Shown here piece after piece: positions 53,408 to 61,403 of a stretch of 64,000 nt of DNA; position 1 is the stretch's first letter; each line of letters opens with the position of its first letter. The notes beneath the pieces were generated by a model that searched no databases, was not told the origin of the DNA, and saw nothing but the letters and a program-made list of their open reading frames with translations. The DNA is from Shinella sp. CPCC 101442 (GTDB lineage: Bacteria; Pseudomonadota; Alphaproteobacteria; Rhizobiales; Rhizobiaceae): the NCBI RefSeq assembly GCF_024704725.1, contig NZ_JALIQS010000002.1, positions 806,001-870,000 on the forward strand, in the 5' to 3' direction. The position numbers and the translations under genes are program-made.

Positions 53408-54324
53408 TGACTGAACCTGCATATGTCGCGGTTGACTGGGGAACCTCCAGCTTCCGCCTCTGGCTCATCGGCAAGGATGGCAGCGTGCTCGCCGAGCGCC
53501 GCAGCGACGAAGGCATGACGACCGCCGCCCGCACCGGCTTCGAGGCGGTTCTCGATACCCATCTCCGGGCCATCGGTGCGCCGGAAAACCTGCCCGTCCT
53601 GATCTGCGGCATGGCCGGCGCCAAGCAGGGCTGGGTCGAGGCCGGCTATCTCGATACGCCCGCCGCCCTTCTCGACATTCCCGCTGCAGCCGTGCGCATT
53701 CCCGGCGTCGAGGCCGATATCCGCATCCTGCCCGGCCTGGCCCAGCGCGACGCGACGGCACCCGACGTCATCCGCGGCGAGGAAACGCAGCTGCTCGGCG
53801 CGGCTGGCGAACTCGGCGACGGCGACCACCTCGTCTGCATGCCCGGCACGCACAGCAAGTGGGTGCGCCTCTCCGGCGGCAGGGTCGAAGGTTTTTCGAC
53901 CTTCATGACGGGCGAGCTGTTCGATGCCATCGCCAAAAATACCATCCTCAGCCATTCGATTGCCGAGGCCGGCCCGGTCTCCGGCAACAACGCCGCCTTC
54001 CGTGCCGCCGTCGGCCGGATGGTGAAAAACCCGGCGCTGGCAACGAGCCAACTGTTTTCCGTGCGCGCCGGCGCGCTGATCGCGGGCCTTGTACCTGACG
54101 ACGCGAAAGCGCGTCTCTCGGGCACGCTGATCGGGCTGGAGATTGCCGGCGCATTGTCGCTCGTCGCCGAAGGCACGCCGGTGGCGCTGGTCGTTTCCGG
54201 CGGGCTCGGCGCGCTCTATGGTGAGGCCCTCGCCGCCGCCGGCCTGTCGCCTGTCGTGATCGACGCCGACACGGCCGTAAGAAACGGCCTTGCCGCAGGC
54301 GCCAAGGCGCTCTGGTCCCTCTAG
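53407..54324 (+). CDS. dgoK: 2-dehydro-3-deoxygalactonokinase
   Basis: A 305-residue kinase that phosphorylates 2-oxo-3-deoxygalactonate at C6. It starts AYVAVDWGTSSFRLWLIG, the ATP-phosphate motif of the family, and contains DVIRGEETQLLGA, CMPGTHSKWVRL and GFSTFMTGELFDAI. The start codon overlaps the SDR stop codon by one base (TGATG), indicating coupling. Product goes to DgoA. Confidence 0.95.
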   Translation: MTEPAYVAVDWGTSSFRLWLIGKDGSVLAERRSDEGMTTAARTGFEAVLDTHLRAIGAPENLPVLICGMAGAKQGWVEAGYLDTPAALLDIPAAAVRIPGVEADIRILPGLAQRDATAPDVIRGEETQLLGAAGELGDGDHLVCMPGTHSKWVRLSGGRVEGFSTFMTGELFDAIAKNTILSHSIAEAGPVSGNNAAFRAAVGRMVKNPALATSQLFSVRAGALIAGLVPDDAKARLSGTLIGLEIAGALSLVAEGTPVALVVSGGLGALYGEALAAAGLSPVVIDADTAVRNGLAAGAKALWSL

Positions 54325-54345
54325 TTCCTCCCCACGAAAGCACAC

Positions 54346-54987
54346 ATGATGAGCCGCATTCCCTTTCCCCCGATGAAATATCCGCTGATCGCCATCCTGC
54401 GCGGCCTGAAGCCTGCCGAGACGGAAGCCGTGGTTGGCGCACTGATCGAGACCGGCTTTACGGCGATCGAAATCCCGCTGAACTCGCCCGAGCCCTTCCA
54501 GTCCATCGAGACCGCCGTGAAGATGGCGCCCGAGGGCTGCCTGATCGGCGCCGGCACCGTCCTGACGGTGGGCGACGTGGTCAGGCTCGACTCGGTCGGC
54601 GGAAAGCTGATGGTGAGCCCGAATGTCGAACCCGACGTCATTTCGACGGCCGCGGCCAGGGGCATGGTGACGATGCCCGGCGTGTTCACGCCGACCGAGG
54701 CGCTTGCCGCTGCCCGCGCCGGTGCCACGGGCCTGAAATTCTTCCCGGCGAGCGTGCTCGGCCCGTCCGGCATCCAGGCGATCCGTGCCATCCTGCCTGC
54801 GGAACTGGAGATCGCGGCCGTCGGCGGCGTGTCGGAAAAGAATTTTGGCGACTATGCCGCCATCGGCATCCGCAGCTTCGGCCTCGGCTCCAGCCTCTAC
54901 AAGGTCGGCATGGGCGCCGAAGAGGTTCGCGCCCGCGCCAAGGCAACGATCGAAGCCTATGACGCCGTCTATGGAGCCAGCCGATGA
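54346..54987 (+). CDS. dgoA: 2-dehydro-3-deoxy-6-phosphogalactonate aldolase
   Basis: A 213-residue class I KDPG/KDPGal aldolase, a TIM barrel. The active-site Lys is in TGLKFFPAS and the Glu in AIEIPLNSPEPFQS; also GAGTVLTVGDV and SPNVEPDVI. It cleaves the phosphorylated acid to pyruvate and glyceraldehyde-3-phosphate. It overlaps the SMP-30 gene by 4 bases. The stand-alone form (without fused dehydratase) is the usual rhizobial one. Confidence 0.95.
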   Translation: MMSRIPFPPMKYPLIAILRGLKPAETEAVVGALIETGFTAIEIPLNSPEPFQSIETAVKMAPEGCLIGAGTVLTVGDVVRLDSVGGKLMVSPNVEPDVISTAAARGMVTMPGVFTPTEALAAARAGATGLKFFPASVLGPSGIQAIRAILPAELEIAAVGGVSEKNFGDYAAIGIRSFGLGSSLYKVGMGAEEVRARAKATIEAYDAVYGASR

Positions 54988-55868
54988 CCGAGACCCATTC
55001 CTTCACCGGCCGCATCCTCGATGAGGTCGATTGCCAGCTCGGCGAAGGCCCGACCTACGATCCGGCGACCGACAAGGCGTTCTGGTTCGACATCAAAGGC
55101 CGGAAACTGCACGAACTGCATCTCCCCACCATGAGCAAGGCCGTGCACGACCTGCCCTTCCTCGGCAGCGTTCTCGCCGTCGTGGATGCCGAGCGCCAGC
55201 TCATCGTCTCCGATCAGGGCCTTTTCATCCACAGCGTCGCGGATGGCACGTTGGCGCCCTTTGCCAGGCTGGAAGACAATCCGGTCAACCGCTCGAACGA
55301 CGGACGCGTGCACCCTTCCGGCGCGCTCTGGGCGAGCACGATGGGCCGGCGGGCGGAAAAGCATTCCGGCGCGATCTACCACGTCGCCGGCACGACGGTG
55401 ACAAAACTCTTCTCCAACATCACCATCCCGAACAGCATCTGCTTTTCGCCCGATGGCGGCACCGGCTATTTCACCGATACGGATATCAACCACCTGATGC
55501 GTGTGGCGCTCGATCCGAAAACGGGCCTCCCCGTCGGCGAGCCGGAGCTATTGAGCGACGAGAGCGGGACCTCGGGCGGCGTCGATGGCTCGGTCTGCGA
55601 TGCGGATGGGCTGATCTGGAATGCGCGCTGGGGTTCCAACGCCGTCGATGTCTACAAGCCTGACGGCACCAAGGTCGCGCGCTATCTGGTGCCTGCCTCG
55701 CAGTCGAGCTGCCCGGCCTTCATCGGCAAGAACGCCGACCGGCTGCTGGTGACCTCCGCCTGGCAGGATATGGACGATGCCGCCCGCCTTGCCGATCCGC
55801 ATGCCGGCCGGACCTTCGAGCTCGGCATTGCCGTCAAAGGCCGGTTCGAACCGAAATTCTCGATCTGA
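54984..55868 (+). CDS. SMP-30/gluconolactonase family protein (probable sugar lactonase)
   Basis: A 294-residue six-bladed beta-propeller lactonase. Metal-ligand regions are LGEGPTYDP (Glu), NRSNDGRVHPSGALWASTMG (Asn), NSICFSPDG...YFTDTDINHL and DGSVCDADGLIWNARWG (Asp). By context it opens the galactonolactone made by the SDR enzyme. Overlaps dgoA by ATGA. A galactonate dehydratase, needed to complete the pathway, is not in the window. Confidence 0.92.
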   Translation: MTETHSFTGRILDEVDCQLGEGPTYDPATDKAFWFDIKGRKLHELHLPTMSKAVHDLPFLGSVLAVVDAERQLIVSDQGLFIHSVADGTLAPFARLEDNPVNRSNDGRVHPSGALWASTMGRRAEKHSGAIYHVAGTTVTKLFSNITIPNSICFSPDGGTGYFTDTDINHLMRVALDPKTGLPVGEPELLSDESGTSGGVDGSVCDADGLIWNARWGSNAVDVYKPDGTKVARYLVPASQSSCPAFIGKNADRLLVTSAWQDMDDAARLADPHAGRTFELGIAVKGRFEPKFSI

Positions 55869-55900
55869 GACACCGTCTTTTTCACTGAACGCGCGCATGC

Positions 55901-55933
55901 GGCTCCGGATTCACCGATCCGGGGCCGTTTTTT
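55901..55933 (+). terminator. terminator of the dgo operon
   Basis: Stem GGCTCCGGAT/ATCCGGGGCC with a 6-base loop, followed by six or more T residues. It lies about 35 bases after the SMP-30 stop codon. Confidence 0.9.
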
Positions 55934-55981
55934 ATGCATAGCTTAAGTATCTGGGCGATCAAAAAGAAGGCAATTTTTATC

Positions 55982-56006
55982 GGAACCAAACAAGGGGGGC
56001 GCCGTT
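55982..56006 (+). promoter_or_regulatory. EcfG-type general stress promoter
   Basis: GGAAC at 55982-55986 and CGTT at 56003-56006 with a 16-base spacer, the alphaproteobacterial EcfG/RpoE2 consensus. It lies 82 bases before the PRC-barrel gene, immediately after the dgo terminator, so it serves only that gene. Confidence 0.75.
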
Positions 56007-56088
56007 CTCTAACCATCAGCGGGTGCGGACGGCCTTTCAATCACCGCCGCGCCTTGATGCCAACGAGAGACGAAAAGGCAGGTTCCAA

Positions 56089-56802
56089 ATGACCAACAAG
56101 CTTCTTACTTCCGTTGCCGCCAGTGCAATTTTCCTCGGCGCTGCGCTTGCTCCCGCGGCCTATGCGCAGGACACCACCCAGCCCGCGACCGACCAGACCC
56201 AGACGATGGATCAGCAGCCGGGCATGGCCACCGAAGGCGCCACGGGCACGACACCCGGCGACACCGCCGCCAATCCCGGCACGACGCCGACCGAAGACAC
56301 GGCCCAGACGCCGGCCACCGGCACGGCTACCGAGGATACGGCTCAGACCCCGGCAACACCCATGGAAGACACCGCCCAGGCTCCGGCCGCAGGTGGCGAC
56401 TATCTGACGGCGCAGTCGGATGAACAGATCAGCGCCAACACCTATATCGGCCAGGCTGTCTACAACAGCGGCGATGAAAGCATCGGCAAGATCTCCGATC
56501 TGATCATGGCGAAGAGCGGCGGTGTCGACGCTGCCGTGATCGGTGTCGGCGGCTTCCTCGGCATCGGTGAAAAGTGGGTCGCCGTTCCGTTCGAGAAAAT
56601 CTCGATCACGCAGGTTCCCGACTCCGACGATGTCAAGCTGACGACCTCGGAAACCGCCGAAAGCCTGCAGGCTGCGCCGGAATTCAAGACCAAGTCGCAG
56701 CAGGTCGCCGAACGCCAGGCCAATACCCCGGTCGATACGTCGACGACCGCATCGACGACCGATACGGGCACGGCCCCGGCCACGACCCAGCCGGCCGAAT
56801 AA
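56089..56802 (+). CDS. exported PRC-barrel domain protein
   Basis: A 237-residue protein. Signal peptide MTNKLLTSVAASAIFLGAALAPAAYA (1-26), then a Thr/Ala/Pro/Glu-rich segment with near repeats TEDTAQTPATG (about 60-105), a PRC-barrel domain (about 113-205: TYIGQAVYNSGDESIGKISDLIMAKSGGVDAAVIGVGGFLGIGEKWVAVPFEKI) and a Thr-rich tail. PRC-barrel proteins in rhizobia are often stress-inducible, and here a GGAAC-N16-CGTT promoter lies upstream. The biochemical role is unknown. AGGCAGG precedes the ATG; a strong terminator follows. Confidence 0.92.
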   Translation: MTNKLLTSVAASAIFLGAALAPAAYAQDTTQPATDQTQTMDQQPGMATEGATGTTPGDTAANPGTTPTEDTAQTPATGTATEDTAQTPATPMEDTAQAPAAGGDYLTAQSDEQISANTYIGQAVYNSGDESIGKISDLIMAKSGGVDAAVIGVGGFLGIGEKWVAVPFEKISITQVPDSDDVKLTTSETAESLQAAPEFKTKSQQVAERQANTPVDTSTTASTTDTGTAPATTQPAE

Positions 56803-56829
56803 GCCGACAGGTCTTCTGACTGACCTCCA

Positions 56830-56862
56830 GCCCGGTGGCGCTCCCTGCGCCACCGGGTTTTT
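56830..56862 (+). terminator. rho-independent terminator
   Basis: Stem CCCGGTGGCG/CGCCACCGGG with a short loop, followed by five T residues. It ends the PRC-barrel transcript just before the convergent MttB-family gene. Confidence 0.92.
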
Positions 56863-56869
56863 CATGCGG

Positions 56870-58411
56870 TCAGTACCAGGCGTCGGCCATGGTGGCCTTC
56901 TTGCGCTCCATGTAGTCGCACAGCGCCTCGTCGACGGCGATGTCGAGCGGCGGTGCCTCATACTCGGCGAGCGTCTTCTTCCATTGGCGGTTGGCGCGCG
57001 TCGCGATATCCGTCGAGCCGCCCTCCTGGCTCCATTTCTCGAAGGGCTCGTTATCCGACAGCGTCGAATCCCAGAAGGCCGTCTGGTAGTTGCGCATCGT
57101 ATGATCGCAGCCGAGGAAATGGCTGCCCGGACCGACCTGCAGGAAGGCGTCCATGGCGAGGGTGTTGTCATCGACAACCACGCCCGCGAGATAGGAGTGC
57201 AGCGCGCCGCAGAGATCCGCGTCCATGACGAATTTCTCGTAGGACATGGCAAGCAGGCCGTCGAGAAAACCGGCGGAATGCAGGATGAAGTTCGCCCCGC
57301 AATGCACGGCCGACAGCATGGACATCAGCCCTTCCTGCATCGCCTGCCCGTCCGGCAGCTTCGAATTCGAGAAATTTCCCGCGCAGCGCAACGGAAGCTT
57401 CAGGCGCCGCGCCAGCTGACCGACGACCATGGAACCGATGGCCGGTTCCGGCGTGCCGAAAGTCGGCGAGCCCGAGCGCAGCGACATGGAGGACAGGAAG
57501 TTGCCGAAAATGACCGGCGCGCCCTTGCGCTCCAGCTGCGTCAGCGCGCAACCGGCCAGCGTTTCGGCGAAGGACTGGGCAATGGCGCCGGCATTCGTCA
57601 CCGGCCCCATCGCGCCGCCGAGAATGAAGGGCACGATGACGGCGGCCTGGTTGGCGCGGGCATAGGCACGCAGCGACTTGGTCATCGTGCCGTCCCAGAC
57701 GAGCGGCGAGTTGACGTTGACATTACCGAGGATGACGCAGTTCTTGTCGACGAAATCGGCGCCGAACAGGATGCGCGCCATGTCGATGGAATCCTCCGCG
57801 CGATCTTCCGCCGTGATCGAGCCCATGAAGGCGCGGTCGGAATATTTCATATGGCTGTAGACCATATCGAGGTGGCGCTTGTTGACGGGGATGTCGACCG
57901 GCTCGCAGATCGTGCCGCCGGAATGGTGCAGCCAGGGGCTCGACTGGGCGAGCTTGATGAAATTCCTGAAATCCTCGAGCGAGCCATAGCGCCGCCCCTT
58001 GTCCAGATCCATCACGAAAGGCGAGCCATAGGCCGGCGAGAAGACGACGTTCCTGCCGCCTATCTGCACGTTATTGGCGGGGTTGCGGGCATGTTGCGTG
58101 AACTCGGCCGGCGCGGAGGAGACGATCTCGCGCAGCATGCCGGGTTCGAAGCGCACCAGCAGGCCTTCCACCTTGGCGCCCGCGCGCTTCCAGTGATCGA
58201 GTACTGCGGGATCGTCGCGGAACTCGATACCGACTTCCGCCAGGATGCGGTCGGCCGCACGCTCGACTTTCTGGAGGTTTTCCTCCGACAGCACGTCATA
58301 GGTCGGGATGCCGCGCACGATATAGGGCACGCCAAGCGGCTTTGCGGCATTGTCACGCCGCGTGCCCCTGCCCCGCCGTGCCGGCGCTTCGATCGTTGCT
58401 GCTACACCCAT
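56870..58411 (-). CDS. trimethylamine methyltransferase (MttB) family protein, non-pyrrolysine
   Basis: A 513-residue member of the MttB superfamily. It reads through without an in-frame amber codon, so it is a non-pyrrolysine type like MtgB (glycine betaine:corrinoid methyltransferase). Recognisable regions: LGVPYIVRGIPTYDVLSEENLQKVERAADRILAEVGIEF, GGRNVVFSPAYGSPFVMDLDKGRR, TGAIAQSFAETLAGCALTQL-like sequence and HSAGFLDGLLAMSYEKFVMDADLCGAL. The substrate is probably a quaternary amine, but no corrinoid protein gene is nearby. ATG at 58411 has GGAGG 5 bases upstream; an ATG at 58423 contains that site and is rejected. Divergent from a LysR gene. Confidence 0.9.
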   Translation of the reverse strand: MGVAATIEAPARRGRGTRRDNAAKPLGVPYIVRGIPTYDVLSEENLQKVERAADRILAEVGIEFRDDPAVLDHWKRAGAKVEGLLVRFEPGMLREIVSSAPAEFTQHARNPANNVQIGGRNVVFSPAYGSPFVMDLDKGRRYGSLEDFRNFIKLAQSSPWLHHSGGTICEPVDIPVNKRHLDMVYSHMKYSDRAFMGSITAEDRAEDSIDMARILFGADFVDKNCVILGNVNVNSPLVWDGTMTKSLRAYARANQAAVIVPFILGGAMGPVTNAGAIAQSFAETLAGCALTQLERKGAPVIFGNFLSSMSLRSGSPTFGTPEPAIGSMVVGQLARRLKLPLRCAGNFSNSKLPDGQAMQEGLMSMLSAVHCGANFILHSAGFLDGLLAMSYEKFVMDADLCGALHSYLAGVVVDDNTLAMDAFLQVGPGSHFLGCDHTMRNYQTAFWDSTLSDNEPFEKWSQEGGSTDIATRANRQWKKTLAEYEAPPLDIAVDEALCDYMERKKATMADAWY

Positions 58412-58499
58412 GCTCACCTCCATAATTGGAGATGAGGCTAGGCGTGAAAAAGCCCGCTGTAACGCTGGAAAAATTTATTCGACACTATAATCTCAATTT

Positions 58500-59420
58500 A
58501 TGGAAACCCTGCGCCGCCTACTCCCTTCCGCCTCCAGCCTCATCATCTTCGAGGCTGCCGGGCGGCACCAGAATTTCACCCGCGCCGCCCAGGAGCTTGG
58601 CATGACGCAGGCGGCCGTCTCCTATTCGGTGCGCAATCTGGAGGAACAGCTCGGTGTGGCGCTCTTCCACCGCATCCATCGCGCCGTGGAACTGACCGAT
58701 GCGGGCGAACGCTTCCATGCGGATGTGACGCTCGGCCTGTCGCGCATCCAGAAATCGGCGGAGGATATCCGGGCCAAGGGCCGCGAGGCGAATGTCACAC
58801 TGTCGGCCTCCACCGCCTTCGCCTCGATGTGGATGCTGCCGCGGCTCGCCAAGCTTCGCGCCGACCTGCCGGATATCGACCTGCGCATCCAGACCAGCGT
58901 GCGCGATCTCGATCTCGACGAAGAGACGATCCCGCTCGGCATCCGCGGCGGCGACCCGGCGAAGTGGCCGCGCTACCATGCGGCATTGCTCGCACCGGAG
59001 GTCGTCACCGCCGTCGCAAGCCCCGCCTTCGTGGAAAGCCGCGGGCATCCGAAGACGCCGGAAGAGCTTCTGAAACTGCCGCTCATCCATCTGGAAGAGC
59101 CGGTGCGCGCGGCCTGCGACTGGCCGGAATGGTTTGCCAGCGCCGGCGTGCGCTATCCCGCGCAGGCGCGGCGGCTCGCCATCAACGACTATGTGCTCGT
59201 CATTCAGGCGGTGCTGGCGGGAGAAGGTGTCGCGCTCGGCTGGCGCCACCTCATCGAGGGACAGGTGCGCTCGGGCGCACTCGTTCCTGTCGGCGGCCAT
59301 TCGCTGGAACTCGACGAAGGCTTCTACGTCGTCTGGCCGCGCTCGCGCGAACTCAACGGCCCGGCGCGCCGCGTGCGCGACTGGCTGGTGGAGGAAGGGC
59401 GGCTCAGCCGGGAGGTCTGA
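58500..59420 (+). CDS. LysR family transcriptional regulator (GcvA-like)
   Basis: A 306-residue LysR protein: winged HTH (LIIFEAAGRHQNFTRAAQELGMTQAAVSYSVRNLEEQLGVALFHR, about 17-62) and a periplasmic-binding-fold effector domain. The layout resembles GcvA-type regulators. It is divergent from the MttB-family gene by 88 bases and probably controls it. No Shine-Dalgarno site precedes the ATG, but TATAAT at 58486-58491 lies 8 bases before it, so the mRNA may be leaderless. Confidence 0.93.
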   Translation: METLRRLLPSASSLIIFEAAGRHQNFTRAAQELGMTQAAVSYSVRNLEEQLGVALFHRIHRAVELTDAGERFHADVTLGLSRIQKSAEDIRAKGREANVTLSASTAFASMWMLPRLAKLRADLPDIDLRIQTSVRDLDLDEETIPLGIRGGDPAKWPRYHAALLAPEVVTAVASPAFVESRGHPKTPEELLKLPLIHLEEPVRAACDWPEWFASAGVRYPAQARRLAINDYVLVIQAVLAGEGVALGWRHLIEGQVRSGALVPVGGHSLELDEGFYVVWPRSRELNGPARRVRDWLVEEGRLSREV

Positions 59421-59423
59421 CGG

Positions 59424-59759
59424 CTAGCGCCGCAGCACCGGCTTCACCTCTTCGTGGAAGAAGCGGAAATAGGAATTGATCTGCGCCAGCGCATTGCTCG
59501 ACAGCTTGTACTGGATGCCCAGGCGGCCGTTCGAATACCAGCGCACCGTTCCGCTCAGGCGGCCAAGCTCCTCGCTCTCGATTGTCACCATCTGGCCGGG
59601 CATGGCCTGGAGCGGCTTTTCCAGGTCGAGGGCCATGCCGGTCGATGAGAGATCGACGACGCGCGCCCGCGACGTCTGGTGCATGACGCGGACCTCGGCA
59701 AAAATGCGAACCCTGGAACGATCGTTGCCCCTGACGGGCATGTCCTTGATGGTCGCCAT
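59424..59759 (-). CDS. PilZ domain protein
   Basis: A 111-residue single-domain cyclic-di-GMP receptor. The binding motifs are RSRVRIFAEV (RxxxR type) near the N-terminus and DLSSTGMALD (DxSxxG). The gene lies 116 bases downstream of a GGDEF-EAL gene on the same strand, suggesting it responds to the c-di-GMP pool set by that enzyme (inference). It ends HEEVKPVLRR. Confidence 0.92.
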   Translation of the reverse strand: MATIKDMPVRGNDRSRVRIFAEVRVMHQTSRARVVDLSSTGMALDLEKPLQAMPGQMVTIESEELGRLSGTVRWYSNGRLGIQYKLSSNALAQINSYFRFFHEEVKPVLRR

Positions 59760-59875
59760 CCCTGTTAACCCCCAATTGTTCTTTCTGCTGGGAGCATAGT
59801 CAGGAGTATTTGCCGCCCCGCTAAACCGGACGGTACAATTTTAAGGAAGTGACATATTTGGGGACGCCGGACGCT

Positions 59876-61234
59876 TCAGGCGGAGGCGGCGCGGCCCTCG
59901 ACCGTCACGTAGCGGTCGGCAAGGTAGCGCATGGTGGCGACGGCGTCGGCCGGCTTTCCGTAGAAATAGCCCTGCCCCATGCCGCAGCCGAGCGCCTTGA
60001 GCTTCAGCGCCTCGGAGAAATCCTCGATACCTTCGGCGACGACGGCGAGATTCAGGCCTTCGCACATGGCGACAATCGCCTTGATGATATGCTCCGACGC
60101 CTTGTCGTTGGAGATGCGCGAGACGAAGGCGCGGTCGATCTTGACCTTGTCGAAGGTGAAATCGCGCAGCCGCCCGAGGCTCGATTGGCCAGTGCCGAAA
60201 TCGTCGAGCGAGATGCGCACGCCCGCAGCGCGCAGTTCGCCAACGATCTTCTGGGCGGTGTCGGCATCCGTCATGACGGCGGTTTCGGTGATCTCCAGTT
60301 CCAGCCGGCGCGGATCGAGCCCGACGCGGTTGAGAATCGCCAGCGTGTTGAACGCCGTCTTCGGATCCATCAGCTGAGCGGAGGAAAGATTGAAGGAGAG
60401 AAAGAGTTCCTTCGGCCAGGAGAGTGCTGCCTCTGCCGCCTTGCGCAGCAGCGTATCCGACAGCGCATCGATGAAGCCGCGCTCTTCGGCGAGCGGCACG
60501 AAGGCGGCAGGCGAGACATAGCCGAGATCGGCATCGCACCAGCGGGCGAGCGCCTCAAAGCCGACGACCGTGTCGTCGCGCAGGCTGACGATCGGCTGGA
60601 AATGCACGTCCACCTCATTGGCGATGATGGCATTGCGCAGCGCCTGTTCGAGCTGCGTCGCCCGTTTCATCTCCTGGGCGATTTCCTGCGAATAGACGGT
60701 AATCTGGCCGCGGCCGCGACGCTTGGAACGGTAGAGCGCGGTATCGGCGCTCTTCAAGAGTTCCGTGAAATCCTCGCCGGCGAAGGGATAGATGGCAAAG
60801 CCGAAGGAGGCCGAGAGGCGCACGTTGCGATCGCCGAGATCGAAGGGGGCGGACAGCACCTCGCGCAGCATCTGGCCGATCTTCTCCGCGCCCTTGCGCT
60901 CGAAGACGAGCGGCAGCACGAAGGCGAATTCGTCGCCGCCATGGCGGGTGACGGTGGCGCCATCGGGAATGCAGGCCTTCAGTCGGTGCGCCACCTGGCA
61001 GAGGATTTCATCCCCGGCACGCGGCCCGAAAAGGTCGTTGATCGGCTTGAAGCCGTCGAGATTGGCGATGCCGATGGCGAAGGGAGCCGGGTCCTCCTCA
61101 CGCTCCTTGGCGATCTGGCGAACCTTGTCTCGCAGGCGGTAGAGATTGCCGAGCCCGGTCAACGGGTCGGTGTAGGCCATGGCATGGAGGTCATTCTGGG
61201 AAACATCCAGCGCCGCATGATCAGCAGACTTCAT
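59876..61234 (-). CDS. bifunctional GGDEF-EAL protein
   Basis: A 452-residue soluble protein with no sensor domain. The GGDEF domain (20-185) is intact: YTDPLTGLGN, LDGFKPINDLFG and RHGGDEF (GGDEF 99-103). The EAL domain (190-440) has FEALAR (227-229), FNLSS, ELEITETA, LDDFGTGQSSLG, KIDRAFVS and AEGIE, so both synthesis and hydrolysis of c-di-GMP look possible. No RxxD inhibitory site is seen before GGDEF. ATG at 61234 has GGGAAA upstream; an ATG at 61279 is an alternative. Confidence 0.93.
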   Translation of the reverse strand: MKSADHAALDVSQNDLHAMAYTDPLTGLGNLYRLRDKVRQIAKEREEDPAPFAIGIANLDGFKPINDLFGPRAGDEILCQVAHRLKACIPDGATVTRHGGDEFAFVLPLVFERKGAEKIGQMLREVLSAPFDLGDRNVRLSASFGFAIYPFAGEDFTELLKSADTALYRSKRRGRGQITVYSQEIAQEMKRATQLEQALRNAIIANEVDVHFQPIVSLRDDTVVGFEALARWCDADLGYVSPAAFVPLAEERGFIDALSDTLLRKAAEAALSWPKELFLSFNLSSAQLMDPKTAFNTLAILNRVGLDPRRLELEITETAVMTDADTAQKIVGELRAAGVRISLDDFGTGQSSLGRLRDFTFDKVKIDRAFVSRISNDKASEHIIKAIVAMCEGLNLAVVAEGIEDFSEALKLKALGCGMGQGYFYGKPADAVATMRYLADRYVTVEGRAASA

Positions 61235-61403
61235 CAATGATTTCCCGTACTTGCACCTTACCTCCGAAGACCGATCCACGATGCGCCACGACCGTTAACA
61301 AAAGCATAGCAAGCGATCGTCAGTCCTGCCCACCGCCCTCCCCAAATCTGGGGAGTTGACCTGCACGCCTCAACCTAAGGCTTCTCCCTTTTGCGGAACT
61401 TGC

